Source: Pseudomonas panipatensis | GTDB lineage: Bacteria; Pseudomonadota; Gammaproteobacteria; Pseudomonadales; Pseudomonadaceae | Assembly (NCBI RefSeq): GCF_900099785.1 | Contig: NZ_FNDS01000007.1 | Coordinates: 334,176 to 398,175, forward strand | Direction: 5' to 3' | DNA length: 64,000 bases | Shown here: positions 33,074 to 41,972 of the stretch, piece after piece | Layout of the letters: each line of letters starts with the position of its first letter | Numbering within the stretch: position 1 is the first letter of the stretch | Made by a program: the position numbers and the translations under genes | The notes under the pieces: model-generated | Databases searched by the model: none | Told to the model about the DNA's origin: nothing | The model's input: only the letters and a program-made list of their open reading frames with translations

Positions 33074-33832
33074 ATGTTCTGGCCCGGCACCCTGATCGGC
33101 ATCGTCGCTGGCTGGGCATTGGCGAGCATCCCCGGCGCCATGCTCGGTGGTCTGCTCGGTCAGGTGCTGGACCGGCGCATGCGCCAGCGCACCTGGCGTG
33201 GCTTGTTCGAGCAGTTGCGCGGCGACGCGGCGGTACCGGACGAGGAGCTGCTGTTCCTGTTGCTCGGACGCCTGGCCAAGAGCCGTGGGCGGGTGCTCGA
33301 CGCGCACATTCAACAGGCCCGCGCAGAGATGCTGCGCCTTGGGCTGGATGAGGCGGGACGACGGCGTGCGATCGACGCTTTCGGGCGCGGCAAGCAGGGT
33401 GGCCCGCGCCTGGATGAGGGCCTGCTGCAGCGCAAGGGGCAGCGGCCACAGGCGGATGGCCTGGTGCAGGCTTGCTGGCGCATGGCCTGGGCCGCCGGTG
33501 CGCCCGGGGCCGCGGAAAAGACGCTGATCCTGCGCTGGGGCGAAGGGCTGGGATTGCCGCGCGCGGTGGTGCTGGCCCTGGCCGCCGGCGCCGAGTCGGT
33601 GCGTGCGCCGCAGACCCGCGAGGAGCGCTATGTGCTGGCCCTGCGCCTGCTCGGCGTCGACGCCGCTAGCGCGCCGGAGGAGATCAAGCGTGCCTATCGC
33701 CGGTTGATCAGTCAGCACCACCCGGACAAGCTTGCCGGCGCCAGCGAGGCGCGCATCGCCGCCGCCACCGAGAAGACCCGCGAGATCCAGGCCGCCTACG
33801 CGCTGGTGCGCGAGCGCCGCGGTTTCCGTTGA
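33074..33832 (+). CDS. djlA: DjlA-like membrane-anchored co-chaperone
   Basis: A 252-residue protein with an N-terminal glycine-rich transmembrane segment (GTLIGIVAGWALASIPGAML), a central TerB-like helical domain and a C-terminal J-domain with the HPD motif (ISQHHPDKLAG, near residue 218), which stimulates DnaK ATPase. The architecture is that of DjlA, although it is rather divergent and shorter than E. coli DjlA (271 residues). Position after murU matches PA0598. It converges on the DUF3530 gene with only 10 bp between stops. Confidence 0.85.
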   Translation: MFWPGTLIGIVAGWALASIPGAMLGGLLGQVLDRRMRQRTWRGLFEQLRGDAAVPDEELLFLLLGRLAKSRGRVLDAHIQQARAEMLRLGLDEAGRRRAIDAFGRGKQGGPRLDEGLLQRKGQRPQADGLVQACWRMAWAAGAPGAAEKTLILRWGEGLGLPRAVVLALAAGAESVRAPQTREERYVLALRLLGVDAASAPEEIKRAYRRLISQHHPDKLAGASEARIAAATEKTREIQAAYALVRERRGFR

Positions 33833-33842
33833 GCGGCGGCGT

Positions 33843-34883
33843 TCAATTCGCGCCGCCGGCCTGTTGCAGATGCAGTGACAGCCAACCGCGAACGCGGCGA
33901 TAGAGTTGCTCCTGCTCGGTCGCCGGGTCCGCCGGCAGGGCATTCATGCCGACCTGCACGTACGTCTTGCCGCGCTCGCGCTTGCTCGCCTGCAGGCGCA
34001 AATGGGCGGCGTCGCGGTCGTCGCGGCGATCCTTGTAATAGAAGTCTCCGGCGGCCAGTTGCAGGCGCGGCACCATGTCTTCCAGGGGCGGACGGAACTC
34101 CCGGGGCATTTCCGCGGCGACCAGCAGCAGGTTGTGGATTTCGCTCGGCTCGCGCTCGGCGAGGAAGCGAGCGGCCCAGTAGGCTCCGGTGCCGTGGCCG
34201 AGGAGGATGACGCTCTTGGGTTTGTTCTGCAGGGCGAAGTCGACCCCGGCCTGGATGCGCGCCAGTACCCGGTCGGCATAAGCCTTGCGCCGCTCGATGG
34301 CCGGGTCCGGCGCGGGCGGCGCTTCGCTGCTGGTCGCGGCGGGCTCGCCGCCCGCGCTGGCGCCTGGGGTTTCCGGCGTCGGCGTGGCGTCGGCGCCCTT
34401 GGTGTTTTTCTCGCCACTCGCGTCGGCGGCGGAGTTGGCCGCAGCCGGCTCCGGGTTCTGCTCGGCGGGGGCGGCCAGGCTGTCCTGCGGATCGGGCAGG
34501 GTCAGGCTGAGGGTCTGCCAGCCGGCGTCGGGCAGCTTGTGCCGCAGCGGGCCGACCGCCACGGGCCAATCGGCATTTTCGCCGTCGCCGGGCACCAGGA
34601 TGACCACGCCCTCGGCCTCGGGAGCGTTGGCCGGCAGCCAGAGCGCGAGGAAGCTTTCTTGGCCGGCCTGCAGAGTCTGCTGTTGCTTGTCCGGCAGTTG
34701 CCGCTGCAGGTTGCCGGCGTCTGCCTGGCTGCGCTCCTCCAGCGCCGGGCGGCTCGGGCTGGGCGCGGTTTTCTCCGCGGCGGCTGGAGTGGCGGGGGCA
34801 TCCTCGGCCCAGCCTGGCGCCAGCGGCAGCAGGCTCAGGACGAGGCTCAGGGCGAGGCGGGGCGGAGACGCTGGGCGTGGCAT
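33843..34883 (-). CDS. DUF3530 family alpha/beta-hydrolase-like protein, exported
   Basis: A 346-residue protein with a signal peptide (1-27, cleavage near GWA/ED). A long Ala/Pro/Glu-rich linker lies in the middle (about 130-190). The C-terminal half carries VILLGHGTGAYWAARFL, which occupies the place of the nucleophile elbow of alpha/beta hydrolases. The central residue there is threonine, not serine, so ordinary serine-hydrolase activity is doubtful. The start MPRPASPPRLALS gives the signal peptide. Position matches PA0599. Function is unknown. Confidence 0.8.
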   Translation of the reverse strand: MPRPASPPRLALSLVLSLLPLAPGWAEDAPATPAAAEKTAPSPSRPALEERSQADAGNLQRQLPDKQQQTLQAGQESFLALWLPANAPEAEGVVILVPGDGENADWPVAVGPLRHKLPDAGWQTLSLTLPDPQDSLAAPAEQNPEPAAANSAADASGEKNTKGADATPTPETPGASAGGEPAATSSEAPPAPDPAIERRKAYADRVLARIQAGVDFALQNKPKSVILLGHGTGAYWAARFLAEREPSEIHNLLLVAAEMPREFRPPLEDMVPRLQLAAGDFYYKDRRDDRDAAHLRLQASKRERGKTYVQVGMNALPADPATEQEQLYRRVRGWLSLHLQQAGGAN

Positions 34884-35069
34884 CGGTGGCTTCCGGGCGT
34901 TGACCTTGCAAGGCTTGGCCCTGGCAATCAGGGCTGGGGCGAAAGCGGCCAGCCTAATGCCTTGGCGCTGCTTTGTCAGGCAGCGTCCTTGGCGAGTTCG
35001 CCTCGCTCTGCGGTAAGGTAGCTGCGCTTTTTCCTCGGGGAGCGGCGTGAGCCGCGTGGTGCTGCCGGC

Positions 35070-37487
35070 ATGAGTCGTCTGTCCTGGAACGCCCTTGTGG
35101 CGCTTCTTCTGTGTATTCCGCTGTGGGTGATGGCGCAGCCAGCGTCGGTCGCTCCAGACCTGGATCCCACCCAGCGCGCTTGGTTGCAGGAGCACCCGCT
35201 GCTGCGCGTCGGAGTCGTCCTGGATACGCCTTACGCCCAGCAGGACCGCCGCCTGCAGCAGCTTTCCGGGGCCAATATCGAACTGCTCCAATGGCTCGCC
35301 GCATCATTGCAGGTCAGCCTGCAGTGGCGGATCTACATCGATCAGGAGGAGCTGGAGCGCGCCGCCCGTGCCGGCGAGATCGACATTGCGCCAGGACTCG
35401 CGCAGACGCCGGCCAGCCTGCGCGAATGGCTGTTTTCCGACCCCTACCTGCGGGTCCCGCGCTTGCTGCTGGGGTTCCGTGAGGGGCCGGGCGCGGTGGA
35501 GCTGGAGCACCTGGGCGGCAACGAGCCGGTGGCTGTGCGCGGTCCCGGGCAGGTGGCTGACTACCTGCGTGGCACCTATTCCGGGTTGAACCTGCAGATC
35601 ACCGACAGCGACCGCGAGGCCTTGCGTCGGGTGCTCAGCCAGGAAGCGAGCTACGCGGTGGTCGATGAGGCGCACCTGGCCCGCCTCAGTCGCGAAGCGG
35701 AGTTCGCCGATTTCCGGGTGCTCGCCGATATCGGCTATCCACAGTTGCTGCGCCTGGCCACCCGCCGCGAGCTGCCGCAGTTGGCCGCTATCCTCGACGC
35801 GGCGCTGCGCGCGCTGCCGGTGAAGGACCTCGACCGCCTGCACGAGCACTGGCTGCAACCGCAGTACCCGCGCCTGGGCCAGTCCCCCGGCTTCTGGCAG
35901 AACCTCTGCCTGCTGCTCGGCCTGCTGTTGCTCCTCGCCCTGGCCACCGCGATCTGGCTGCGTCGCCAGCGCAATGCCCTGGAGCAGCGTCTGCTCGCCG
36001 CGCGGCGTGACATCGAGATGCGCCAGGCCACCGAGGAAACCCTGCGCTTGACCCAGTTCGCCATCGACAGCAGCACCGTGGGCATCCTCTGGGTCAATTG
36101 GGACAGTCACATCCGCTACGCCAACCGTGCCGCCGAGGACATGCTCGGTTACGCCCCCGGCGAGGTCGTCGAGCGTCCGCTGTCGGACTTCGAACCGGGG
36201 CTGGACATGGACAACTGGCTGAACCTCTGGCGCCGCGCGCGCAACAGCGAAGAAGGCCCGCTGAACTTCGAGACCCGCTGCCGCCGCGCCGACGGCCAAT
36301 GGCTGCCGGTGGACGTGTCGCTGAGCTTCCTGCGCTTCGGCGAGTCCGAGTACTTGCTGGTTTTCCTCGGCGATGCCACCGAGCGCCGCCGCGCCCGCGC
36401 CGCCCTGGAGGAGAGCGAGGCGCGCCTGCAGGGCATCGCCGCCAACGTGCCGGGGTTGGTGTTCCGCCTCGAGCGCAGCAGCGCCGACGAAGACGTCGCC
36501 TTCGCCTTCATCAGCGAGGGCAGCGAGGCGCTGGTCGGTTATTCGCCCAGCTACCTGATGCGCAGCGGCACCGGCATTCGTGGCCTGGTGCATCCGGCCG
36601 ACCGCGAGGATTACTGGCGCAGCCAGCTGGCGGCGTTGGAGGCCGGCCGCGACTGGCACTGGCAGGGACGCATCCTGACCCGCGCCGGCGAGCAGCGCTG
36701 GGCTGACATCAAGGCCACCGCGCGCCACCTGGAAGGCGGTCGTTCGGTGTGGGACGGCGTGGTCTGGGACATCACCGAAAACAAGCAGATCGAGCTGGAG
36801 CTGGGCGAGTCGCGGGCGCAGCTGCGCGAACTGTCCGCGCACCTGGAAAGCGTGCGCGAGGAGGAGAAGGCACGCATCGCCCGCGAGGTGCATGACGAGC
36901 TTGGCCAGGTGCTCACCGTGCTCAAGCTGGAAACCTCCATGTGCGAGCTGGCTTATGCCGAGCTGGACCCGGGGCTGAAGGAGCGCCTGGGCAATATGAA
37001 GAAGCTCATCGCCCAGTTGTTCCAACTGGTGCGCGACGTCGCCTCGGCCCTGCGTCCGCCGATCCTCGACGCCGGCATCGGCTCGGCGCTGGAGTGGCAG
37101 GCGCGGCGCTTCGAGGCGCGCACGCATATCCCCTGTCTGGTCGAGGTGCCGGAGAATCCGCCGCGCCTGGCCGATGCCAAGGCCATCGGCCTGTTCCGCA
37201 TCCTCCAGGAGGCGCTGACCAATGTCATGCGCCACGCCGAGGCGCATACTGTCGAACTGGGCCTGACGGTGGAGAACGACGAACTCTGCCTGCGGGTGAG
37301 TGACGACGGGCGCGGCTTCGATATGGAAAGCGCCTGGCGCGGCAACTCCTTCGGCCTGGTTGGCATGCGCGAGCGTGTCTTGATGCTCGGTGGCACCCTG
37401 GAGATCGACAGCCAGCCGGGCGACGGTTGCACCTTGCGCGTGCGGGTTCCGCTGGAGGCGCAGGAGATGCCGGAGCAAAGCGCCTGA
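35070..37487 (+). CDS. agtS: Sensor histidine kinase AgtS with periplasmic binding domain
   Basis: An 805-residue membrane kinase. It has a signal-like N-terminus (1-24), a solute-binding-protein-type periplasmic domain (about 30-265), a transmembrane helix (about 278-300), two PAS domains (about 325-575), a HisKA_3 dimerisation domain with the phospho-acceptor H608 in REVHDELGQVL, and a HATPase domain with DDGRGFDMES. This is the NarX-like subfamily. It matches PA0600, AgtS in PAO1, reported to work with AgtR to control uptake of 4-aminobutyrate and 5-aminovalerate. The regulator gene follows 48 bp later. Confidence 0.92.
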   Translation: MSRLSWNALVALLLCIPLWVMAQPASVAPDLDPTQRAWLQEHPLLRVGVVLDTPYAQQDRRLQQLSGANIELLQWLAASLQVSLQWRIYIDQEELERAARAGEIDIAPGLAQTPASLREWLFSDPYLRVPRLLLGFREGPGAVELEHLGGNEPVAVRGPGQVADYLRGTYSGLNLQITDSDREALRRVLSQEASYAVVDEAHLARLSREAEFADFRVLADIGYPQLLRLATRRELPQLAAILDAALRALPVKDLDRLHEHWLQPQYPRLGQSPGFWQNLCLLLGLLLLLALATAIWLRRQRNALEQRLLAARRDIEMRQATEETLRLTQFAIDSSTVGILWVNWDSHIRYANRAAEDMLGYAPGEVVERPLSDFEPGLDMDNWLNLWRRARNSEEGPLNFETRCRRADGQWLPVDVSLSFLRFGESEYLLVFLGDATERRRARAALEESEARLQGIAANVPGLVFRLERSSADEDVAFAFISEGSEALVGYSPSYLMRSGTGIRGLVHPADREDYWRSQLAALEAGRDWHWQGRILTRAGEQRWADIKATARHLEGGRSVWDGVVWDITENKQIELELGESRAQLRELSAHLESVREEEKARIAREVHDELGQVLTVLKLETSMCELAYAELDPGLKERLGNMKKLIAQLFQLVRDVASALRPPILDAGIGSALEWQARRFEARTHIPCLVEVPENPPRLADAKAIGLFRILQEALTNVMRHAEAHTVELGLTVENDELCLRVSDDGRGFDMESAWRGNSFGLVGMRERVLMLGGTLEIDSQPGDGCTLRVRVPLEAQEMPEQSA

Positions 37488-37535
37488 GGCATTCGCAGAA
37501 GTGCCGGGCATGAATGATTTTCGGAGAGACGAAGC

Positions 37536-38165
37536 GTGATTCGAGTACTGGTTGCGGAAGACCACACCATCGTCCGCGAGGGCATCAAGCAACTGATCGG
37601 CATGGCCAAGGACCTGCAAGTCGTGGGCGAGGCCACCAACGGCGAACAGTTGCTGGAGACCCTGCGCCAGGTGCCCTGCGAAGTGGTCCTGCTGGATATC
37701 TCCATGCCCGGGGTCAACGGCCTCGAGGCCATTCCGCGGATACGCGCGCTGAGCAATCCGCCGGCGATCCTCATGCTGTCCATGCACGACGAAGTGCAGA
37801 TGGCCGCCCGCGCGCTGAAGATAGGCGCCGCCGGCTATGCCACCAAGGACAGCGATCCGGCGTTGCTGCTCACGGCCATCCGCAAGGTCGCCAGCGGTGG
37901 TCGCTACATCGACCCGGCCCTGGCGGATCGCATGGTCTTCGAAGTCGGCCTGACCGACTCGCGGCCGCCCCATGCGCTGCTCTCCGAGCGGGAGTTCTCG
38001 GTGTTCGAGCGACTGGTGCAGGGCGAGGGGGTCAACGAGATCGCCCAGCAATTGGCGGTCAGCAGCAAGACCGTGAGCACCCACAAGGCGCGCCTGATGC
38101 AGAAGCTCAGCGCGCATTCGGTCGCCGACCTGGTGAAGTACGCGGTGGAGCACAAGCTGGTCTGA
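37536..38165 (+). CDS. agtR: NarL/LuxR-type response regulator AgtR
   Basis: A 209-residue regulator. The receiver domain has the phospho-acceptor D54 (VVLLDISMPG), and the C-terminal LuxR-type helix-turn-helix reads GEGVNEIAQQLAVSSKTVST. The short leader has CGGAGAGACGAAGC before GTG at 37536. It pairs with the kinase directly upstream. Likely targets are the transporter genes that follow; the 14-bp-arm inverted repeat at 39445-39476 is a candidate binding site. Confidence 0.92.
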   Translation: MIRVLVAEDHTIVREGIKQLIGMAKDLQVVGEATNGEQLLETLRQVPCEVVLLDISMPGVNGLEAIPRIRALSNPPAILMLSMHDEVQMAARALKIGAAGYATKDSDPALLLTAIRKVASGGRYIDPALADRMVFEVGLTDSRPPHALLSEREFSVFERLVQGEGVNEIAQQLAVSSKTVSTHKARLMQKLSAHSVADLVKYAVEHKLV

Positions 38166-38341
38166 TCCGGTATCCCTCGCGCCCTGGACTCCAACCATCG
38201 GTGCCTGTGCGGGGCTGTGGGTTTTTCCTGCGACGAATGTGCGACCTGTCCGGTTTTTTGAAAGTCCCTGCTATCTCGACTTGCCAGGAATGAGGAATCA
38301 TTGCCGCCCCAGGCGTATCTCATCGAACAAGGAGAAGAGGG

Positions 38342-39379
38342 ATGTTGCGAGCGGTAACGGGTGGGCTGCTGTTCGGTCTGCTGGGCAGTGTCGCCATGCC
38401 GGCGGCAGCCGATTATGTGACGGTGATTTCCTTCGGCGGCGCCAACAAGGCGGCCCAGGAAACCGCCTTCTACAAGCCGTTCAAGGAGGCCACCGGCAAC
38501 GCGGTGGTGCACGGCTCCTATAACGGCGACCTGGATAAGCTCAAGCGCATGGTGGAAGTCAGCCATGTGTCCTGGGACGTGGTCGAGGTGGAGGCGCCGG
38601 AGTTGGCCCGTGGCTGCCAGGAAGGCTTGTTCGAGAAGCTGGACCAGCGCCTGATCGGCGATCCCGCGGACTTCGTGCCCGGCGCGGTACAACCCTGTGG
38701 CGTCGGCATCTTCGTCTGGACCACGCTGCTCGCCTACAACCAGGACAAGGTGCAGGGCAAGCCGGCGAGCTGGGCGGATTTCTGGGACGTGAAGAAGTAT
38801 CCCGGCAAGCGCGGTCTGCGCTGGGGCGCCAAGTACAGCCTGGAGTTCGCCCTGATGGCCGATGGCGTGGCGGCCAAGGATGTCTACCAGGTGCTCGGCA
38901 CCCAGGCGGGCGTCGATCGGGCATTCCACAAGCTCGACGAGCTCAAGCCCTACATCCACTGGTGGAAGTCCGGCCAGGACCCGGTGCGTGACCTGGCCGA
39001 CGGCACCGTGGTGATGAGTTCCGCCTACAACGGCCGGATCTCCGCGGCGCAGGCCGAGCAGAAGGGCTTCCGCGTGGTCTGGAGCGGCGGCATCTACGAC
39101 TTCGACTTCTGGGCGCTGCCGGCCGGCGTGTGGAAGAAAGAGCTGGCCCAGCGCTTCGTCGCCTTCGCCAGCCAGCCCGCCCAGCAGAAGGTCTTCGCCG
39201 AGAACATCGCCTACGGCCCGACCAACCGCAAGGCGGTGGAGCAACTGGCGCCGGAAGTGGCGGCCAATCTGCCGACGGCACCGCGCAACATGGCCAACGC
39301 CGTGGGCATGAACGTCGCCTTCTGGGCCGAGCATGGCGATGCCCTGGAGCAGCGTTTCCAGGACTGGGCCAAGCGCTGA
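38342..39379 (+). CDS. Periplasmic polyamine/amino-acid-type binding protein (PA0602-like)
   Basis: A 345-residue solute-binding protein of the PotD/spermidine-putrescine type, with a signal peptide (1-23, ending PAAA). It is closely similar to the binding protein at 40734: both share VISFGGANKAAQE, VEVE-PELARGC and SSAYNGRI. It forms its own unit, with AAGGAGAAGAGGG before the ATG and a terminator after the stop. Position matches PA0602. The ligand is probably a GABA-like omega-amino acid or a related molecule, inferred from context. Confidence 0.88.
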   Translation: MLRAVTGGLLFGLLGSVAMPAAADYVTVISFGGANKAAQETAFYKPFKEATGNAVVHGSYNGDLDKLKRMVEVSHVSWDVVEVEAPELARGCQEGLFEKLDQRLIGDPADFVPGAVQPCGVGIFVWTTLLAYNQDKVQGKPASWADFWDVKKYPGKRGLRWGAKYSLEFALMADGVAAKDVYQVLGTQAGVDRAFHKLDELKPYIHWWKSGQDPVRDLADGTVVMSSAYNGRISAAQAEQKGFRVVWSGGIYDFDFWALPAGVWKKELAQRFVAFASQPAQQKVFAENIAYGPTNRKAVEQLAPEVAANLPTAPRNMANAVGMNVAFWAEHGDALEQRFQDWAKR

Positions 39380-39395
39380 GTCGTAATTGGATATG

Positions 39396-39430
39396 CCGGT
39401 GTCGCAATCAGTGAGGCGCCGGTTTTTCTT
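39396..39430 (+). terminator. Terminator after the first binding-protein gene
   Basis: An 8-bp stem with two G-U pairs (CCGGTGTC with GGCGCCGG), an 11-base loop, then TTTTTCTT, 17 bp after the stop codon. Confidence 0.7.
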
Positions 39431-39444
39431 GCCTGATAAGCCCA

Positions 39445-39476
39445 GATCGTCTGTAGGGATCGCCCTACAGACGATC
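39445..39476. promoter_or_regulatory. Perfect 14-bp inverted repeat upstream of the agt transporter operon
   Basis: GATCGTCTGTAGGG at 39445-39458 and its exact complement at 39463-39476 flank the tetranucleotide ATCG, about 107 bp upstream of the ATPase start. No T-run follows, so it is not a plain terminator. The symmetric core GTAGGG-N4-CCCTAC fits a dimeric regulator site, and AgtR is the obvious candidate. No second copy is seen upstream of the 38342 gene. Confidence 0.5.
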
Positions 39477-39582
39477 CTCTTCTACCCTTATAACAAGTTC
39501 TCTTCCCGCCCGATTTGCGTGTCTTGCAGGCTTCTCTAGTCTTTCCTCACGGCATTACTTTCATAAATACAAAGGTGCGGTT

Positions 39583-40692
39583 ATGGCCGAGACTCAGGCG
39601 AACGATGTGCTGGTGAGCTTCCGTGGCGTGCAGAAGAGCTACGACGGCGAGTCCCTCATCGTCAAAGACCTCAATCTGGATATTCGCAAAGGCGAGTTCC
39701 TGACTCTGCTGGGACCGTCCGGTTCCGGTAAGACCACCAGCCTGATGATGCTGGCCGGTTTCGAAACCCCGACGTCCGGCGAGATCCTCCTGGCCGGCCG
39801 CTCCATCAACAACGTCCCTCCGCACAAGCGCGACATCGGCATGGTGTTCCAGAACTATGCCCTGTTCCCGCACATGACCGTCGCCGAGAACCTGGCGTTC
39901 CCGCTGAGCGTCCGTGGCATGAGCAAGACCGACGTCGCCGAGCGGGTCAAGCGCGCGCTGTCGATGGTCCAGCTCGACGCCTTCGGTGGCCGTTACCCGG
40001 CGCAGCTCTCCGGCGGCCAGCAGCAGCGCGTGGCCCTGGCCCGTGCGCTGGTCTTCGAGCCGCAACTGGTGCTGATGGACGAACCCCTGGGTGCGCTCGA
40101 CAAGCAACTGCGCGAGCACATGCAGATGGAGATCAAGCACATCCACCAGCGTCTGGGCGTGACCGTGGTCTACGTGACCCACGACCAGGGCGAGGCGCTG
40201 ACCATGTCCGATCGTGTGGCGGTGTTCCACCAGGGCGAGATCCAGCAGATCGCCCCGCCGCATGAGCTGTACGAGCATCCGCGCAACTCCTTCGTGGCTA
40301 ACTTCATCGGTGAGAACAACCGTATCGCCGGCCAACTGCACAGCCTCGATGGCGACCGTTGCACGGTCAGCCTGGCGCGTGGCGAGAAGGTCGAGGCGCT
40401 GGCGGTCAACGTCGGTCAGCCGGGCGATTCGGTCAGCCTGTCGATCCGTCCGGAGCGGGTACGCCTGAACGGACACAGCGAGAGCTGCGCGAACCGCTTC
40501 TCCGGGCGCGTGGCTGAATTCATCTACCTGGGCGATCACGTGCGGATCCGTCTCGAGGTCTGCGGGCGCACTGACTTCTTCGTCAAGCAGCCCATCGCCG
40601 AGCTCGATCCGGCGCTCAGCGTGGGTGATGTCGTACCGCTGGGCTGGGCGATCGAGCACGTCCGTGCGCTCGATCCGCTGCCGGCGGCCTGA
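39583..40692 (+). CDS. agtA: ABC transporter ATPase, PotA type
   Basis: A 369-residue ATPase that powers import through the two permeases downstream. Walker A GPSGSGKTTS, signature LSGGQQQRVALARAL, Walker B LVLMDEPLGALD and the switch histidine (VTHDQGEALTM) are intact. The C-terminal part is a TOBE regulatory domain. AAAGGTG precedes the ATG. It corresponds to PA0603. The agtABCD letters follow my memory of the PAO1 naming (PA0603-PA0606) and should be checked. Confidence 0.9.
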   Translation: MAETQANDVLVSFRGVQKSYDGESLIVKDLNLDIRKGEFLTLLGPSGSGKTTSLMMLAGFETPTSGEILLAGRSINNVPPHKRDIGMVFQNYALFPHMTVAENLAFPLSVRGMSKTDVAERVKRALSMVQLDAFGGRYPAQLSGGQQQRVALARALVFEPQLVLMDEPLGALDKQLREHMQMEIKHIHQRLGVTVVYVTHDQGEALTMSDRVAVFHQGEIQQIAPPHELYEHPRNSFVANFIGENNRIAGQLHSLDGDRCTVSLARGEKVEALAVNVGQPGDSVSLSIRPERVRLNGHSESCANRFSGRVAEFIYLGDHVRIRLEVCGRTDFFVKQPIAELDPALSVGDVVPLGWAIEHVRALDPLPAA

Positions 40693-40733
40693 GTCGAAGA
40701 AAAACAAACCAGCACACTGTGGAGAGAAGAACA

Positions 40734-41792
40734 ATGTCGAAGTCCCCGTCCCACCCGTTGAAAGCCGGCCTCAAGCTCGCTGCACTGAGCGTGGGCCTGG
40801 CCTGCGCGGCGCAAAGCATGGCCGCCACCGATCTGACCGTGATTTCCTTCGGCGGCGCCAACAAGGCGGCGCAAGAAAAGGCTTTCTACCAGCCCTTCGA
40901 GAAAGCCACCGGGAACAAGATCGTCGCCGGTGAGTACAACGGCGAGATGGCCAAGGTGAAAGCCATGGTCGACACCAACAGCGTGACCTGGGACCTGGTC
41001 GAGGTGGAATCGCCCGAACTGGCCCGTGGTTGCGATGAAGGCATGTTCGAACAGATCGACCCGGCCATCCTCGGCAAGGCCGAAGACTACGTACCGGGCG
41101 CCGTGAGCAACTGTGGCGTCGGCTTCTTCGTCTGGTCCACCGTGCTGGCTTACAACGCCGACAAACTGAAGGCCGCACCGACCGGTTGGGCGGACTTCTG
41201 GGACGTGAAGAAATTCCCTGGCAAGCGCGGCCTGCGCAAGGGCGCCAAGTACACCCTGGAATTCGCTCTGATGGCCGACGGCGTCAAGCCGACCGAGGTC
41301 TACAAGGTGCTCGCCACCAAGGAAGGCCAGGATCGCGCCTTCAAGAAACTCGACGAGATCAAGCCGTTCATCCAGTGGTGGGAAGCCGGCGCCCAGCCGC
41401 CGCAGTACCTCGCTTCGGGTGACGTGGTCATGAGCTCCGCCTACAACGGCCGCATCGCTGCCGTGCAGAAGGAGAGCAACCTGAAGGTGGTCTGGAATGG
41501 CGGTATCTACGACTTCGACGCCTGGGCCATCCCGAAAGGCGCGAAGAAGAAGGAAGACAGCCTGAAGTTCATCGCCTTCTCGGTCAAACCCGAGCAGCAG
41601 AAGGTCTACGCCGAGAACATCGCCTACGGTCCGGTGAACAAGAACACCGTCGCCCTGCTCGACAAGGGCCTGCTGACCAACATGCCGACCACCCCGGCCA
41701 ACATCGAGAACCAGGTGGGCATGAACGTCGGCTTCTGGGCTGACTACGGCGAGCAGCTGGAACAGCGCTTCAACGCCTGGGCCGCCAAGTAA
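40734..41792 (+). CDS. agtB: Periplasmic binding protein of the agt transporter
   Basis: A 352-residue PotD-type binding protein with a signal peptide (1-31, ending AQSMAA). It is the operon's own binding protein and a close paralogue of the stand-alone one at 38342. GGAGAG precedes the ATG. It is followed by a 180-bp spacer with three strong hairpins before the permease genes, a layout that usually keeps the binding protein more abundant than the membrane subunits. Corresponds to PA0604. Confidence 0.9.
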   Translation: MSKSPSHPLKAGLKLAALSVGLACAAQSMAATDLTVISFGGANKAAQEKAFYQPFEKATGNKIVAGEYNGEMAKVKAMVDTNSVTWDLVEVESPELARGCDEGMFEQIDPAILGKAEDYVPGAVSNCGVGFFVWSTVLAYNADKLKAAPTGWADFWDVKKFPGKRGLRKGAKYTLEFALMADGVKPTEVYKVLATKEGQDRAFKKLDEIKPFIQWWEAGAQPPQYLASGDVVMSSAYNGRIAAVQKESNLKVVWNGGIYDFDAWAIPKGAKKKEDSLKFIAFSVKPEQQKVYAENIAYGPVNKNTVALLDKGLLTNMPTTPANIENQVGMNVGFWADYGEQLEQRFNAWAAK

Positions 41793-41795
41793 GGC

Positions 41796-41909
41796 GGCCG
41801 GGCTGGCGCCGGAGGTTCCTCTCCGGCCCGGCCTGAAAACCCCGCCGCCGTCCTGGCGGCGGTCGCGAGGCGTGCGCCGTGCCGTGCCCACGGCGGGCCG
41901 GCGCACGCC
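41796..41909 (+). repeat. Three consecutive GC-rich hairpins in the agtB-agtC spacer
   Basis: Three stems fall in the spacer. The first is a long one at about 41796-41835 (inner GCCGGAG/CTCCGGC, outer GGCCGGG/CCCGGCC partly overlapping). The second is CCGCCGCC/GGCGGCGG at 41843-41863. The third is GCGTGCGCCG/CGGCGCACGC at 41871-41909, which encloses a smaller GCCGTG/CACGGC stem. None has a T-tract, so partial termination, RNase blocking or mRNA stabilisation are the likely roles. Confidence 0.65.
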
Positions 41910-41972
41910 CGCAATAGTCTGATACCACACCCTTGGCCGTCTTCCGGACGGCCCGTTTTACCGGAGTTCGCT

